Source: Lysobacteraceae bacterium
GTDB lineage: Bacteria; Bdellovibrionota; UBA1018; JAGTJX01
Length of the DNA stretch: 64,000 nucleotides
Direction: 5' to 3'
NCBI GenBank assembly: GCA_023657465.1
Contig: JAGTJX010000004.1
Coordinates: 50,053 to 114,052 of the forward strand
Positions within the stretch are counted from its first letter, which is position 1, and the number at the start of each line of letters is the position of its first letter. The notes beneath the pieces were generated by a model. That model saw only the letters and a program-made list of their open reading frames with translations. It searched no databases and was not told the DNA's origin. This document shows positions 42,608-50,978 of this stretch, in pieces. A program made the position numbers and the translations under genes.

Positions 42608-43692
42608 TGTGGTTATATCTGATGTGCGCTCTCGCACTCTCTAGCTCAAGCGCTCAATCACCTAAACAAGTTCGTAAAGCTGTTGAGAATAGGTTGGAAG
42701 AGCTAACTAAAAGATTACAAATCCAAACCTTAATGATGATTGATGGCACTCAGACCAATACCCGAGAGTCTGATCGGATTTTTAAAAAATTAGTTGAAGT
42801 TGATATAAATACTCTGAAACTAAAAGGTAACTTTTTGAGAGTTATTACTCATGGATTTGAAACGATACCAAGGAAAGCTCGAACAATTGGTAGGGATCTT
42901 GGTCCGAGTGTCATGGTTTTTTTTGTAAGTGCTGAAGGTTCAAGTATTGTTACTCCTATTGTTTTAACTGCAATAGGTGAAGCTGAACTTGCAGCTGCTA
43001 TCATCGCTGTTCCGATAGTCATTCCTGCTATGATTGCCATAGTGATTGTAAATAAGTTTAGTAAAAATCTAAAAGAAAATAAAATTTACGGTGGCTATAA
43101 AAACCGAAGAGATATTCTTTCTCAACAAAAGAAATACTTAGAATCAATAGGAATTAAAAATATAGAAAAAACTTTGTACTTTGAAGGTGAAAAGCTTCCA
43201 AAAATTTCAGAGCTCAAACGTGCAATGATGAATGATCAGGAGCTAAATAAACTACTTAGGCCCATTTTAAATCACTATCAGTGGACTAAAAACGAAAGAG
43301 TCTTGTTCATGTTGGCTCAAGCACAAAAACATTTCGATGAGGGTGAAGAATCGATTAGCTCAACACAGTTAGAGTCTAGTACTTCTCTCGATTTGGAGAA
43401 CTGGACAATCCGTGCTTCTCAGGCAATGAGTTTCGCTGAAGTACCCGATTTGTTTTATTCCATACCCTTAGCAGGTAATTACAAAGCTTCTACAGTTTTT
43501 AGGCTTTGGTATTATTTAATCATTCCAAGTTGGGTTAAAAACATGTCTGATAAAGGACTTAAAAAGTATAGATGCCTTAAAAAGAATGATTATATTCTTC
43601 ATGCAGAAGCTGATATTGCCAAAGATAGAATTTGGGATCCCGATGATGAGTTGAAGTTGAAAAACTACCTCTCTCAGTGTGGTGTTCTATGA
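42607..43692 (+). CDS. unknown exported or membrane protein, AT-rich
   Basis: 361 residues with an N-terminal signal-like helix (MWLYLMCALALSSSSAQS). A very hydrophobic Ala/Ile/Val-rich stretch covers about residues 100-155 (VMVFFVSAEGSS ... IPAMIAIVIVNKF), enough for a membrane hairpin. The C-terminal 200 residues are soluble and lysine-rich. No family recognised. Its codon use is more AT-rich than hpd before it or the YbeD-like gene after it, yet it overlaps both, so it seems to be a recent insertion into an operon. Confidence 0.6.
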   Translation: MWLYLMCALALSSSSAQSPKQVRKAVENRLEELTKRLQIQTLMMIDGTQTNTRESDRIFKKLVEVDINTLKLKGNFLRVITHGFETIPRKARTIGRDLGPSVMVFFVSAEGSSIVTPIVLTAIGEAELAAAIIAVPIVIPAMIAIVIVNKFSKNLKENKIYGGYKNRRDILSQQKKYLESIGIKNIEKTLYFEGEKLPKISELKRAMMNDQELNKLLRPILNHYQWTKNERVLFMLAQAQKHFDEGEESISSTQLESSTSLDLENWTIRASQAMSFAEVPDLFYSIPLAGNYKASTVFRLWYYLIIPSWVKNMSDKGLKKYRCLKKNDYILHAEADIAKDRIWDPDDELKLKNYLSQCGVL

Positions 43693-43970
43693 TTGTCAAA
43701 AATACTAAATTACTAGAACTACTCGAGAGCCAGCTCACGTTCCCCACTCATTACATGCATAAGGTGATTGGGAAGAATTCAGAGAAGTTTTTGGCAGCGG
43801 TCGCAGCACTTCTTAAAACAACTGTCAGGCTTAGTGTGAAATCAAAAAAAGAGACAGCCAATCAAGCTCATGTCTCTATTACTCTTGAGCTCCATGCACA
43901 TTCTGCTCATGAGGTTGTTTTTCTGATCGAGAGATCGCAGCAATTAACTGACGTACTATACGTTCTTTGA
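43689..43970 (+). CDS. YbeD-like (DUF493) family protein
   Basis: 93 residues from ATG 43689, which overlaps the previous stop (ATGA); the GTG at 43677 in the track is less likely. LTFPTHYMHKVIGKNSEKFLAAV and SKKETANQAHVSITLELHAHSAHEVVFLIERSQQLTDVLYVL match the DUF493 ferredoxin-like fold, which has a small regulatory ACT-like shape. In enterobacteria the gene neighbours lipB. It ends 15 nt into the convergent terC gene. Confidence 0.82.
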   Translation: MIVKNTKLLELLESQLTFPTHYMHKVIGKNSEKFLAAVAALLKTTVRLSVKSKKETANQAHVSITLELHAHSAHEVVFLIERSQQLTDVLYVL

Positions 43971-44654
43971 TTTGCGCCGTGCTCGGATATTTAAAAATTC
44001 AACCAGCATCGAGAACGCCATCGCAAAATAGATATAACCTTTAGGTACATGTAATCCCCAGCCCTCTGCAACAAGTACAAATCCCACCATAAGAAGGAAT
44101 GAGAGCGCGAGCATCTTGATTGTAGGATTGCGATTGATGAAATCGTTGAGCTGGTTGACTGTGAGAACCATGACGATAACGGCAGCGATGACTGCTGAAA
44201 CCATAACGGTAAGATTCTGAGACATGCCCACTGCTGTAATCACCGAGTCGAGTGAGAACACGATGTCGAGAAGTCCAATTTGGAAAATAATAGAGATGAA
44301 GTTCACAGGTGATTTAAAGTCGTGAGGTCCTGCTTCGTCGCCTTCGACTTTTTCGTGGATCTCAGTTGTGCTCTTGGCAATAAGGAACATGCCTCCTCCA
44401 AGAAGAATGATATCGCGGCCACTGAAACCTTTGCCGAAGATAGTGAAAAGGTTCTCAGTCAATCCTGCAATCCAAGAAATGAAGAAAAGGAGTAGAATCC
44501 TGAAACCTAGAGCAAGTACGAGTCCCACTTTTCTAGCAGAGCTCTGCTGATGTTTGGGAAGTTTAGACGATAGGATAGAGATGAAAATTAAATTATCTAT
44601 TCCTAGAACAATCTCAAGAAGGGTGAGGGTCAGAAAGCTGATGAAGAGTTCCAA
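43956..44654 (-). CDS. TerC-family integral membrane protein
   Basis: 232 residues with about seven membrane helices. LLEIVLGIDNLIFISIL and GLLDIVFSLDSVITAVGM each carry the Asp-containing motifs of the TerC family. Members (Alx, MeeY/MeeF) act in manganese export or in metalation of secreted proteins; older tellurite annotation is not supported by sequence. A FliL-like gene precedes it by 9 nt in the same direction. Confidence 0.92.
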   Translation of the reverse strand: MELFISFLTLTLLEIVLGIDNLIFISILSSKLPKHQQSSARKVGLVLALGFRILLLFFISWIAGLTENLFTIFGKGFSGRDIILLGGGMFLIAKSTTEIHEKVEGDEAGPHDFKSPVNFISIIFQIGLLDIVFSLDSVITAVGMSQNLTVMVSAVIAAVIVMVLTVNQLNDFINRNPTIKMLALSFLLMVGFVLVAEGWGLHVPKGYIYFAMAFSMLVEFLNIRARRKSKNV

Positions 44655-44663
44655 TGTCGTTTC

Positions 44664-45176
44664 CTATTGAATCATGTAGTGAATGAAGAAAACGTTCGTC
44701 ACGAGATCTTCTTTCAGGAGTTTGTTTGCTGCAGAGATCATCTCCGATCTCAGTACATATCTTCCTTGAACGGTGGTGAGATCGCCGAATCTTTTCTTTC
44801 CTAGAATATTCAGAAGAGAATCTAAGAACTGAACTTTGATATTGGTGACTTTCTCCGCTTTTCTGTTGTCCTTGATCTCAAGAGAGAAGTTGATATTAGC
44901 GTATCGAACGCGATTGCTCTCACCTGGTAAACCAGGATCAGGGGAGATCGTCGCATTGATGGGATCAAATGTTACAATTCCTAAATTGAGCGAACTCTCA
45001 GTCTTGCCTAGTTTCGATCCGGCTTGAATGGAGCTCTCTAGCTTAACTCTCTCCGCAGACTCAGTAATGGGAGCACGTTTGTATAGCACCTTCGTGTACA
45101 CAACAGTTCCTAAGGCACCTAAGACCACGAGAGTGTTCACGAGTGCCAAAATCATTGAGCTACTTGGACGGGCCAT
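44664..45176 (-). CDS. FliL-like membrane protein
   Basis: 170 residues: a short cytoplasmic start, one membrane helix (residues 9-29), and a periplasmic SPFH-like domain. The end (KLLKEDLVTNVFFIHYMIQ) matches the conserved FliL C-terminus (VxxVLFTEFxxQ). FliL supports flagellar stators. No other flagellar gene is near, so this may be a FliL paralogue with a different role. It sits between ald and terC on the same strand. Confidence 0.78.
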   Translation of the reverse strand: MARPSSSMILALVNTLVVLGALGTVVYTKVLYKRAPITESAERVKLESSIQAGSKLGKTESSLNLGIVTFDPINATISPDPGLPGESNRVRYANINFSLEIKDNRKAEKVTNIKVQFLDSLLNILGKKRFGDLTTVQGRYVLRSEMISAANKLLKEDLVTNVFFIHYMIQ

Positions 45177-45188
45177 ATTTGACTAATT

Positions 45189-46295
45189 CTACAGAACGAG
45201 TGGCTCGTAGGGAAGACGTAAATCATCAGCAACTTGCTTATAAACGAGTTTACCGTTGCAGATGTTGACGCCTTTTCGGAGTGCTTCGTCTTTTTTGCAG
45301 GCTTCCTTCCAACCCATGTTTGCGAGCATGAGAGCGTATTTCATTGTTACGTTCGTTAGAGCGTAAGTTGAAGTACGTGGTACTGCTCCTGGCATGTTTG
45401 GAACTGCGTAATGGATCACTCCGTCTACGTTGTAAGTCGGATGTTCATGGCTAGTAGGTCTGCAGGTTTCTACAGATCCGCCTTGGTCAACAGCAACGTC
45501 GACGATCACTCCACCTGGTTTCATTTTGGAAACCATTTCACGAGTGACAAGCTTAGGAGCCTTAGCACCAGTGACAAGTACAGCACCGATCACGAGGTCT
45601 GCGTTCACTACAGCTTTTTCGATTTGCTCGCTGTTGGAATAAAGAGTGGTGATTTCGTTTCCAAAGATATCTGAGAGGTAATCGAGACGGCCTACATTGA
45701 CGTCGAAGAGTGTCACTCTAGCGCCTAAGCCCACTGCCATTTTTGCAGAGTTGATACCGACAACTCCACCACCTAATATGACGACGTTAGCACGATCAAC
45801 ACCAGTGACGCCGCCCAGAAGCATTCCCTTACCACCGTGATCATGTTGCAAGTAGGTTGCGCCGATCTGTGTAGCCATACGTCCTGCTACTGCACTCATG
45901 GGAGCGAGAAGAGGGAGAGTATGGTCAGGCAACTCGATCGTTTCATATGCAATTCCCACGATTTTTCTCTCCATGAGAGCTTTGGTGAGACGATCATCTG
46001 CAGCGAGATGTAAGTAAGTATAGAGAATCTGTCCTTCGCGAAGGAGTGGATACTCTTCAGGAAGAGGTTCTTTTACTTTTACGATCATGTCTGATCGGTC
46101 AAAAATTTCTTTTGGAGATTCGATGATCTTCGCACCTGCACGGATGTATTCATCATCGGTGATACCAGCGCCAACGCCTGCATTTTTTTGGATGAGAACG
46201 GTGTGACCACTTTGAGTGAGTGATCTCACTCCAGCGATGACCATGCCTACACGGTTTTCTTTATTCTTAATTTCCTTTGGTACGCCAATTATCAT
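45189..46295 (-). CDS. ald: alanine dehydrogenase
   Basis: 368 residues. MIIGVPKEIKNKENRVG at the start, the catalytic Lys in MIVKVKEPLPEEYPLL, the His in TYLHLAAD, and the NAD motif VILGGGVVGINSAKMAVGLGA are all typical of Ald. It interconverts alanine and pyruvate plus ammonia. It lies 3 nt downstream of the MBL-fold gene. Confidence 0.95.
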   Translation of the reverse strand: MIIGVPKEIKNKENRVGMVIAGVRSLTQSGHTVLIQKNAGVGAGITDDEYIRAGAKIIESPKEIFDRSDMIVKVKEPLPEEYPLLREGQILYTYLHLAADDRLTKALMERKIVGIAYETIELPDHTLPLLAPMSAVAGRMATQIGATYLQHDHGGKGMLLGGVTGVDRANVVILGGGVVGINSAKMAVGLGARVTLFDVNVGRLDYLSDIFGNEITTLYSNSEQIEKAVVNADLVIGAVLVTGAKAPKLVTREMVSKMKPGGVIVDVAVDQGGSVETCRPTSHEHPTYNVDGVIHYAVPNMPGAVPRTSTYALTNVTMKYALMLANMGWKEACKKDEALRKGVNICNGKLVYKQVADDLRLPYEPLVL

Positions 46296-46298
46296 GAT

Positions 46299-47075
46299 CT
46301 ATCTCCATTTCAGTTGCAGGCCATCGTATGCTAGGCCTACGTTTTTTGGCAGCTTCTTCTGCCAGGTTTTAAAATCAAAGTCATGACCCAGATGGGTCAA
46401 GTATGTTTTTTTCGGCTTTAATTTACTTACAACATCTAAAGCTTTTTCTAAATTAAAATGGGTGTCATGGCTGCCGATCTTGACACAGTCCAAAACTAGA
46501 ACATCTAGATTCTTCAGTCTGTCGAGTGAGGTTTCGGGTATGAAATTGCAATCCGTGATGTAGGCCATAGTTCCAAATCGATAGCCTACAACGATTTTTG
46601 AGCCATGTTGCACAGAGACAGGAATGACTCGCACACCCAAAACATCCCAATACGGATCGGCTTCATTCAACATCTTTAAATCGATGAGGGGAATCCCTCC
46701 TCCGACTATTTTTTCAGGTTTAAAAATATAGGGATATCGAATCGGTAATTCTGCAGCAGTCCATGAATGAACATAAGCAGGCATTCTGGATTTCTGCATG
46801 AAGTTAAACGCGCGTAGCTCATCGATCCCAGAAATATGATCCGCGTGTGGATGAGTGTAAAGCACGGCGTCAACCTTCTTGATTTTAAACCTGAGAGTCT
46901 GCTGACGAAGATCAGTAGAGGTGTCGATCAAAAAACTTTTCCCCTGTGTTTCAACAAAAATAGAAGCTCTCAACCTTTTGTTTTTTGGGTCTTTGGATTT
47001 GCAAACTTTGCAGGAACACAACATGATGGGGACACCCGTTGAGGTTCCGGAACCCAGTATAGTGAGGCGATTCAT
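46299..47075 (-). CDS. MBL-fold metallo-hydrolase (PhnP-like)
   Basis: 258 residues from ATG 47075; an upstream ATG at 47111 is the alternative. The MBL zinc motif is THPHADHISGIDELRA near residue 70, with later His in SVQHGS and LTHLGHD. The N-terminal CSCKVC Cys cluster after LGSGTSTGVP is the extra zinc site of the PhnP-like group, which cleaves cyclic phosphodiesters. Substrate not known. Its start codon overlaps that of the divergent M16 peptidase. Confidence 0.87.
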   Translation of the reverse strand: MNRLTILGSGTSTGVPIMLCSCKVCKSKDPKNKRLRASIFVETQGKSFLIDTSTDLRQQTLRFKIKKVDAVLYTHPHADHISGIDELRAFNFMQKSRMPAYVHSWTAAELPIRYPYIFKPEKIVGGGIPLIDLKMLNEADPYWDVLGVRVIPVSVQHGSKIVVGYRFGTMAYITDCNFIPETSLDRLKNLDVLVLDCVKIGSHDTHFNLEKALDVVSKLKPKKTYLTHLGHDFDFKTWQKKLPKNVGLAYDGLQLKWR

Positions 47076-48411
47076 GGTGAGAACATTAGCACTGATCCTA
47101 TTGAGTTTCATCTCTGCTGGGTGTCAATCTGAACTCGGCACTCTCAAAATCAACTGGAAGAGGCACACTCTCTCAAATGGCTTGAGAGTGGTACTCGTCG
47201 AAGATCATTCTGTTCCACTCATTTCTTATCAGACTTGGGTGGGTGTGGGCTCAGTGAATGAAGAGGAAGGTAAGACAGGACTTGCGCACTTCTTCGAGCA
47301 TCTCATGTTCAAAGGCACTGAGAAATATCCCGGCAGAAAATTTTTTGAGAAACTCGAAATGCAAGGCGCAGAAGTCAATGCTTCTACGAGTAGAGACACA
47401 ACTACATTTTATGAAAATTTTTCTCCGCACCTTTTAGATACAGTCATCGATCTTGAATCAGATCGTTTTCAGAACTTGCTCATTGATGAAGAGCGCATGC
47501 AAGTGGAGAAGGCAGTTGTCCTTGAAGAGAGAAAACTACGAGTAGAGAGTCAACCTGCTTCGAGAATGCAAGAAGCACTTTGGAGTACTGTATTCAGACA
47601 GCACCCTTATTCACATCCGGTTAGTGGATGGCCTGAAGATATTATTAAGTTTAAAACAGAAGATCTGAAAAAGTTTTTCGCCCAATACTACACACCTAAG
47701 AATGTTGTGATTGTTGTTGTTGGAGATTTGGATTCTGCTGTTGTCATCAAAAAAATAGAGCAGGGTTATGGTTCTTGGCAAGATCGATCAGAGAGAAAAC
47801 CTCTAGAGATAGAATTCGAGCCTGAACAAACGGGAGAGAGACGTTGGACTCTGACGGACGGAGTGACATCAGAGCAACTCGTGATGGGTTATCCCATTAG
47901 TTCTGCAGACCAGAAAGATTCTTTTGTTTTAGATTTGTTGTCAGGGATCTTATTTTCAGGTGAGAGTTCAAGAGCGCATCAGAAATGTGTAGAGAAGGAG
48001 CAGCTTGCACTTTCTGTTTCTGGATCTGCATATACTCCGAAGTATCCTGGATTGTTCTCATCTCACGTGGTGATGAAGCCTGGCATCTCTATCAGTAAGG
48101 CCGAAGCTTGTATTGAAACACTTCTCTTAGATTTTAAGAAAGAGCTTGTGACTCAAGGAGAACTCAATCGTGTCAGGAAACAGTTTTTAGTGAGTACGCT
48201 TGATGGAGTAAAAACTCCTTATGGTCTAGGTCAGTGGATTGGGACAGTCACAGTGATGTTCGATGACCCAGGAAGATTCATCTCGGATTATCAAAAATAC
48301 GAAACGATCACTCCCGAAGATATTAAACGTGTTGCAATTAAATACTTTGATTCAAACCAACGGAGTGTGATTACGCTTACTCCAAGAGTAGCGATCACGA
48401 AGGCCAAATGA
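47074..48411 (+). CDS. M16 zinc peptidase lipoprotein, catalytic member
   Basis: The track start at 46921 lies inside the divergent MBL gene. ATG 47074 (GAGG upstream) gives 445 residues and a lipobox (SFISAGC17). The inverted zinc motif HFFEH is at residues 72-76 and the third ligand Glu in EKAVVLEERKLR near 150. YGLGQWIG and the C-terminal domain complete the half-size M16 fold. It pairs with the inactive partner encoded next, overlapping by ATGA, as in other bacterial M16 heterodimers. Confidence 0.92.
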   Translation: MVRTLALILLSFISAGCQSELGTLKINWKRHTLSNGLRVVLVEDHSVPLISYQTWVGVGSVNEEEGKTGLAHFFEHLMFKGTEKYPGRKFFEKLEMQGAEVNASTSRDTTTFYENFSPHLLDTVIDLESDRFQNLLIDEERMQVEKAVVLEERKLRVESQPASRMQEALWSTVFRQHPYSHPVSGWPEDIIKFKTEDLKKFFAQYYTPKNVVIVVVGDLDSAVVIKKIEQGYGSWQDRSERKPLEIEFEPEQTGERRWTLTDGVTSEQLVMGYPISSADQKDSFVLDLLSGILFSGESSRAHQKCVEKEQLALSVSGSAYTPKYPGLFSSHVVMKPGISISKAEACIETLLLDFKKELVTQGELNRVRKQFLVSTLDGVKTPYGLGQWIGTVTVMFDDPGRFISDYQKYETITPEDIKRVAIKYFDSNQRSVITLTPRVAITKAK

Positions 48412-49781
48412 AAATTTTGATCGTGCTACTCATTCTCAGTGTACAGCCTTGCTTCGCAACAATTCCTAAGCCTTATGTTGAGAAACTACCTTCTGGATTA
48501 ACGGTTGCAGTATTCGAAGATCATAAACTTCCTCTCATCGACTTCGTCCTTCTGGTTCCTCATGGATCGGTGAATGATCCAGCTATGAAGAGTGGTACGG
48601 CACAGCTCATGATGGAATTACTCGACCGAGGTTCAGGTGAATATAATGCTGCTCAGTTTGCTGATCTTGTAGAGAGTAAGGGTGCTACTACTTATTCCAG
48701 CATTGATAACGACTCGATGACTTTGGGAATTCACGGCATGTCCACTGATCGTGATGTTCTGTTTGATTTGTTTAGGAAGTGGATCATGAGCCCTAAGTGG
48801 GATCCAGAAGAATTTAAGAAGGAAAAGACCAAGCTCCTCGATCGCTGGGGTCATCTCGGTGATCAGACGAGTTTACTTGCCACGCTTGGATTCTCTAGAA
48901 GACTCACGAACAAGACGCTTTACGCTCGCGGTGCATTCATGTCTGAAGTGGAATTGAGATCAATCAACCTTTCTGACTCAATTGCGTTTTATCAGAATTT
49001 CTTCAAACCCTCCGACTCAGTTCTGATTATTGTGGGTGATGTGAATACACAGACTTGGCTTAAGCCTCAGCTTGCAAAGTTATCTGAGTGGAAGGGTTCA
49101 GTCCCCACTCAGCCATTGCAGAAGTTTGCTAGTCCACAATTTGATGTTTCGAAAGAAGTGATCATCGCCATCGATAAGCCTGGTGCACCTCACGCAGATA
49201 TTAAGTTTGGAGTACCTGCTCCTAGCTTTAAGTCAAAGGAGCATTATGATCTCTTGGTCTCAAACAGTATTTTTGGAGACACTTTCAGTAGTTGGTTGAA
49301 TACAAAGATCAGAGATCAGGCTGGTTATGTTTATTCTATAGGGAGTTCGTTCGGTCACTCGGTAGGGTACTCGATCTGGGGTGTTTCTACTTCTACTGCT
49401 CCTGAGCAAGTAGGTTTAGTCCTCGCAAAAATCAGCAAACTCTACAAAGATTTTCAAGCGACACAGTTCACAGAGGCTGAAGTCACTGCAGCCAAAGGTT
49501 ATCTCGTTGGAAGTTTTGCAGTAAACAATTCTACTCTTGGGCAAGTCGCCTCTCGATGGCTTGCAGGAAAACTTTTCGATCTTCCAGAAGATTATTTAGA
49601 GAAATTTACAGACAGAGTGAATCAAACCAATTTCGCTTCTGTTGCGAAAGCAACGCGTACACATTTTGCAGGTAAGACACCCGAGATTGTGGTTTCTTGT
49701 GACCGTCTCAAATGTGAGAAGACTTTAGTTGCAGCGGGTTTTAAGAGACTGAAGTGGCTAAAGGTTTCGGACTTGAAATAA
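48408..49781 (+). CDS. M16 peptidase-like protein without the zinc motif
   Basis: 457 residues with a signal peptide (MKILIVLLILSVQPCFATI). It has the same fold and start pattern as the previous protein (LPSGLTVAVFEDHKLPL), but the HxxEH site reads TAQLMMELLDRG, so it cannot bind zinc there. Such partners complete the substrate chamber of the active subunit. The pair probably degrades peptides in the periplasm. The end overlaps the bactofilin gene on the other strand by 41 nt. Confidence 0.9.
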   Translation: MKILIVLLILSVQPCFATIPKPYVEKLPSGLTVAVFEDHKLPLIDFVLLVPHGSVNDPAMKSGTAQLMMELLDRGSGEYNAAQFADLVESKGATTYSSIDNDSMTLGIHGMSTDRDVLFDLFRKWIMSPKWDPEEFKKEKTKLLDRWGHLGDQTSLLATLGFSRRLTNKTLYARGAFMSEVELRSINLSDSIAFYQNFFKPSDSVLIIVGDVNTQTWLKPQLAKLSEWKGSVPTQPLQKFASPQFDVSKEVIIAIDKPGAPHADIKFGVPAPSFKSKEHYDLLVSNSIFGDTFSSWLNTKIRDQAGYVYSIGSSFGHSVGYSIWGVSTSTAPEQVGLVLAKISKLYKDFQATQFTEAEVTAAKGYLVGSFAVNNSTLGQVASRWLAGKLFDLPEDYLEKFTDRVNQTNFASVAKATRTHFAGKTPEIVVSCDRLKCEKTLVAAGFKRLKWLKVSDLK

Positions 49782-50097
49782 AAGATCCATCGATCCAAGC
49801 ACCAATTTCAACTTCTACTTGTGGTGCTTGAATTTTTCCCGAGACACGACCTTGTGAGGTAACAGTGATTTTGGTTTGCGCAATCACTTCACCGCGGACG
49901 AAACCATCAATAATGATTTTATCTGCAAACACTTTTCCTTCCACGACTGATGTAGCGGCAAGAATGAGCATACTGCTGTTCTTGGCATGAATCTCACCTT
50001 TAAACTTGCCGTGGAATCTTGTGACAGAGTCTATTGTAAGCTTGCCTTCGATTTCTGTATTTTCAGCGATGATATTGAGGCTATGTTCTTCGATCAT
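49741..50097 (-). CDS. bactofilin
   Basis: 118 residues. The core (residues 10-105) is the regular beta-helix of bactofilins: NIIAENTEIEGKLTIDSVTRFHGKFKGEI, SVVEGKVFADKIIIDGFVRGEV, ITVTSQGRVSGKIQAPQVEVEIGAWIDG. Bactofilins polymerise without nucleotide into membrane-linked filaments for shape and localisation. It is co-translated (ATGA) with an upstream membrane protein, probably its anchor or regulator. No peptidoglycan hydrolase gene is adjacent. Confidence 0.9.
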   Translation of the reverse strand: MIEEHSLNIIAENTEIEGKLTIDSVTRFHGKFKGEIHAKNSSMLILAATSVVEGKVFADKIIIDGFVRGEVIAQTKITVTSQGRVSGKIQAPQVEVEIGAWIDGSFISSPKPLATSVS

Positions 50098-50900
50098 TCG
50101 GATTCGTCCTCAGATTCTGCGTTAGTTTTAGAAGATCCTGCTCCTTTGATTTCTTTTGGCGAGAGAGTCTTATGAATGAGTAGTTCGCCTGAATCATTCA
50201 TAATGAAAACGTCTACTGCCAATATATCTTTTGCGGCTGTGAATGGACCGAACTGAGCAAGCACTCCTCTGAATCTACTCACAGAGAAGTGTTCTCCACT
50301 CTCTTCACCAATGAGACTGCGTGTGGCTTCGTTACTGATTGAACCTTCTGGATAAACGAAGATCTGGGATTGGCCTCGAGCGACGATGAGGATGCGGCCC
50401 TGTTGATTGCCCCCGTCACCCTTGGTGTATTGAATATTGAATTGGATTCTCAAATTCTTAGAGCCGATCCAGCGTGCTCGCATCTCTGTGAGTACGATTG
50501 GAACGCTAGACGCTGAATGAGAAATTTTCATAGAAGCAGGAAGGAATCTGATGGAGAGATCATCTTCGCTTGCAGTAGGAGCGACAGTGTTTGGTGCAGG
50601 TGCCGCTTGAGGCGCAACAGTTTGTGCGACTGGAGCAGCAGCAGTAGCGCTGTCTGTTTTCTTGTTTTGCATGACGAGTCTTAGCTCCATGAGTTCGCGT
50701 TCTAGCTCGATTACTTTTCCAGGATTGGCTTTGAGTGCCTGTCTATAGAGTCTAAGCGAGAATACAAACATGACTGAGCATCCGATAATGATGAGTCCTA
50801 GGATGAGGCTCAAGTTTAAGAGCCATTTTGGATGCAATTTAAACGTTCTGGCCGGTAAATTACCCCTAAACAGACTTATATGCAGTTTGGACTCGCTCAT
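50094..50900 (-). CDS. bitopic membrane protein coupled to bactofilin
   Basis: 268 residues. A basic cytoplasmic start is followed by one membrane helix (about 27-48, LNLSLILGLIIIGCSVMFVFSL), a short coiled coil (ELERELMELRLVMQNKK), an Ala/Pro-rich linker (about 85-115), and a periplasmic beta-rich domain. The acidic C-terminus overlaps the bactofilin start. No family recognised. Membrane topology and coupling to bactofilin suggest a link between the filament and the envelope; this is inference. Confidence 0.7.
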   Translation of the reverse strand: MSESKLHISLFRGNLPARTFKLHPKWLLNLSLILGLIIIGCSVMFVFSLRLYRQALKANPGKVIELERELMELRLVMQNKKTDSATAAAPVAQTVAPQAAPAPNTVAPTASEDDLSIRFLPASMKISHSASSVPIVLTEMRARWIGSKNLRIQFNIQYTKGDGGNQQGRILIVARGQSQIFVYPEGSISNEATRSLIGEESGEHFSVSRFRGVLAQFGPFTAAKDILAVDVFIMNDSGELLIHKTLSPKEIKGAGSSKTNAESEDESE

Positions 50901-50978
50901 TTAGGTAGTAAGAATACCTGAAATCTAAAGAAAAGTCAGACAAATGCCGATCTGTGAAATGAGAGGGATTGGTGTTTT

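Noticed and set aside
46921-47073. Upstream ORF-track start for the M16 peptidase at 46921
   Set aside because: This extension is antisense to the MBL gene, whereas ATG 47074 gives a normal lipoprotein signal and has an RBS.
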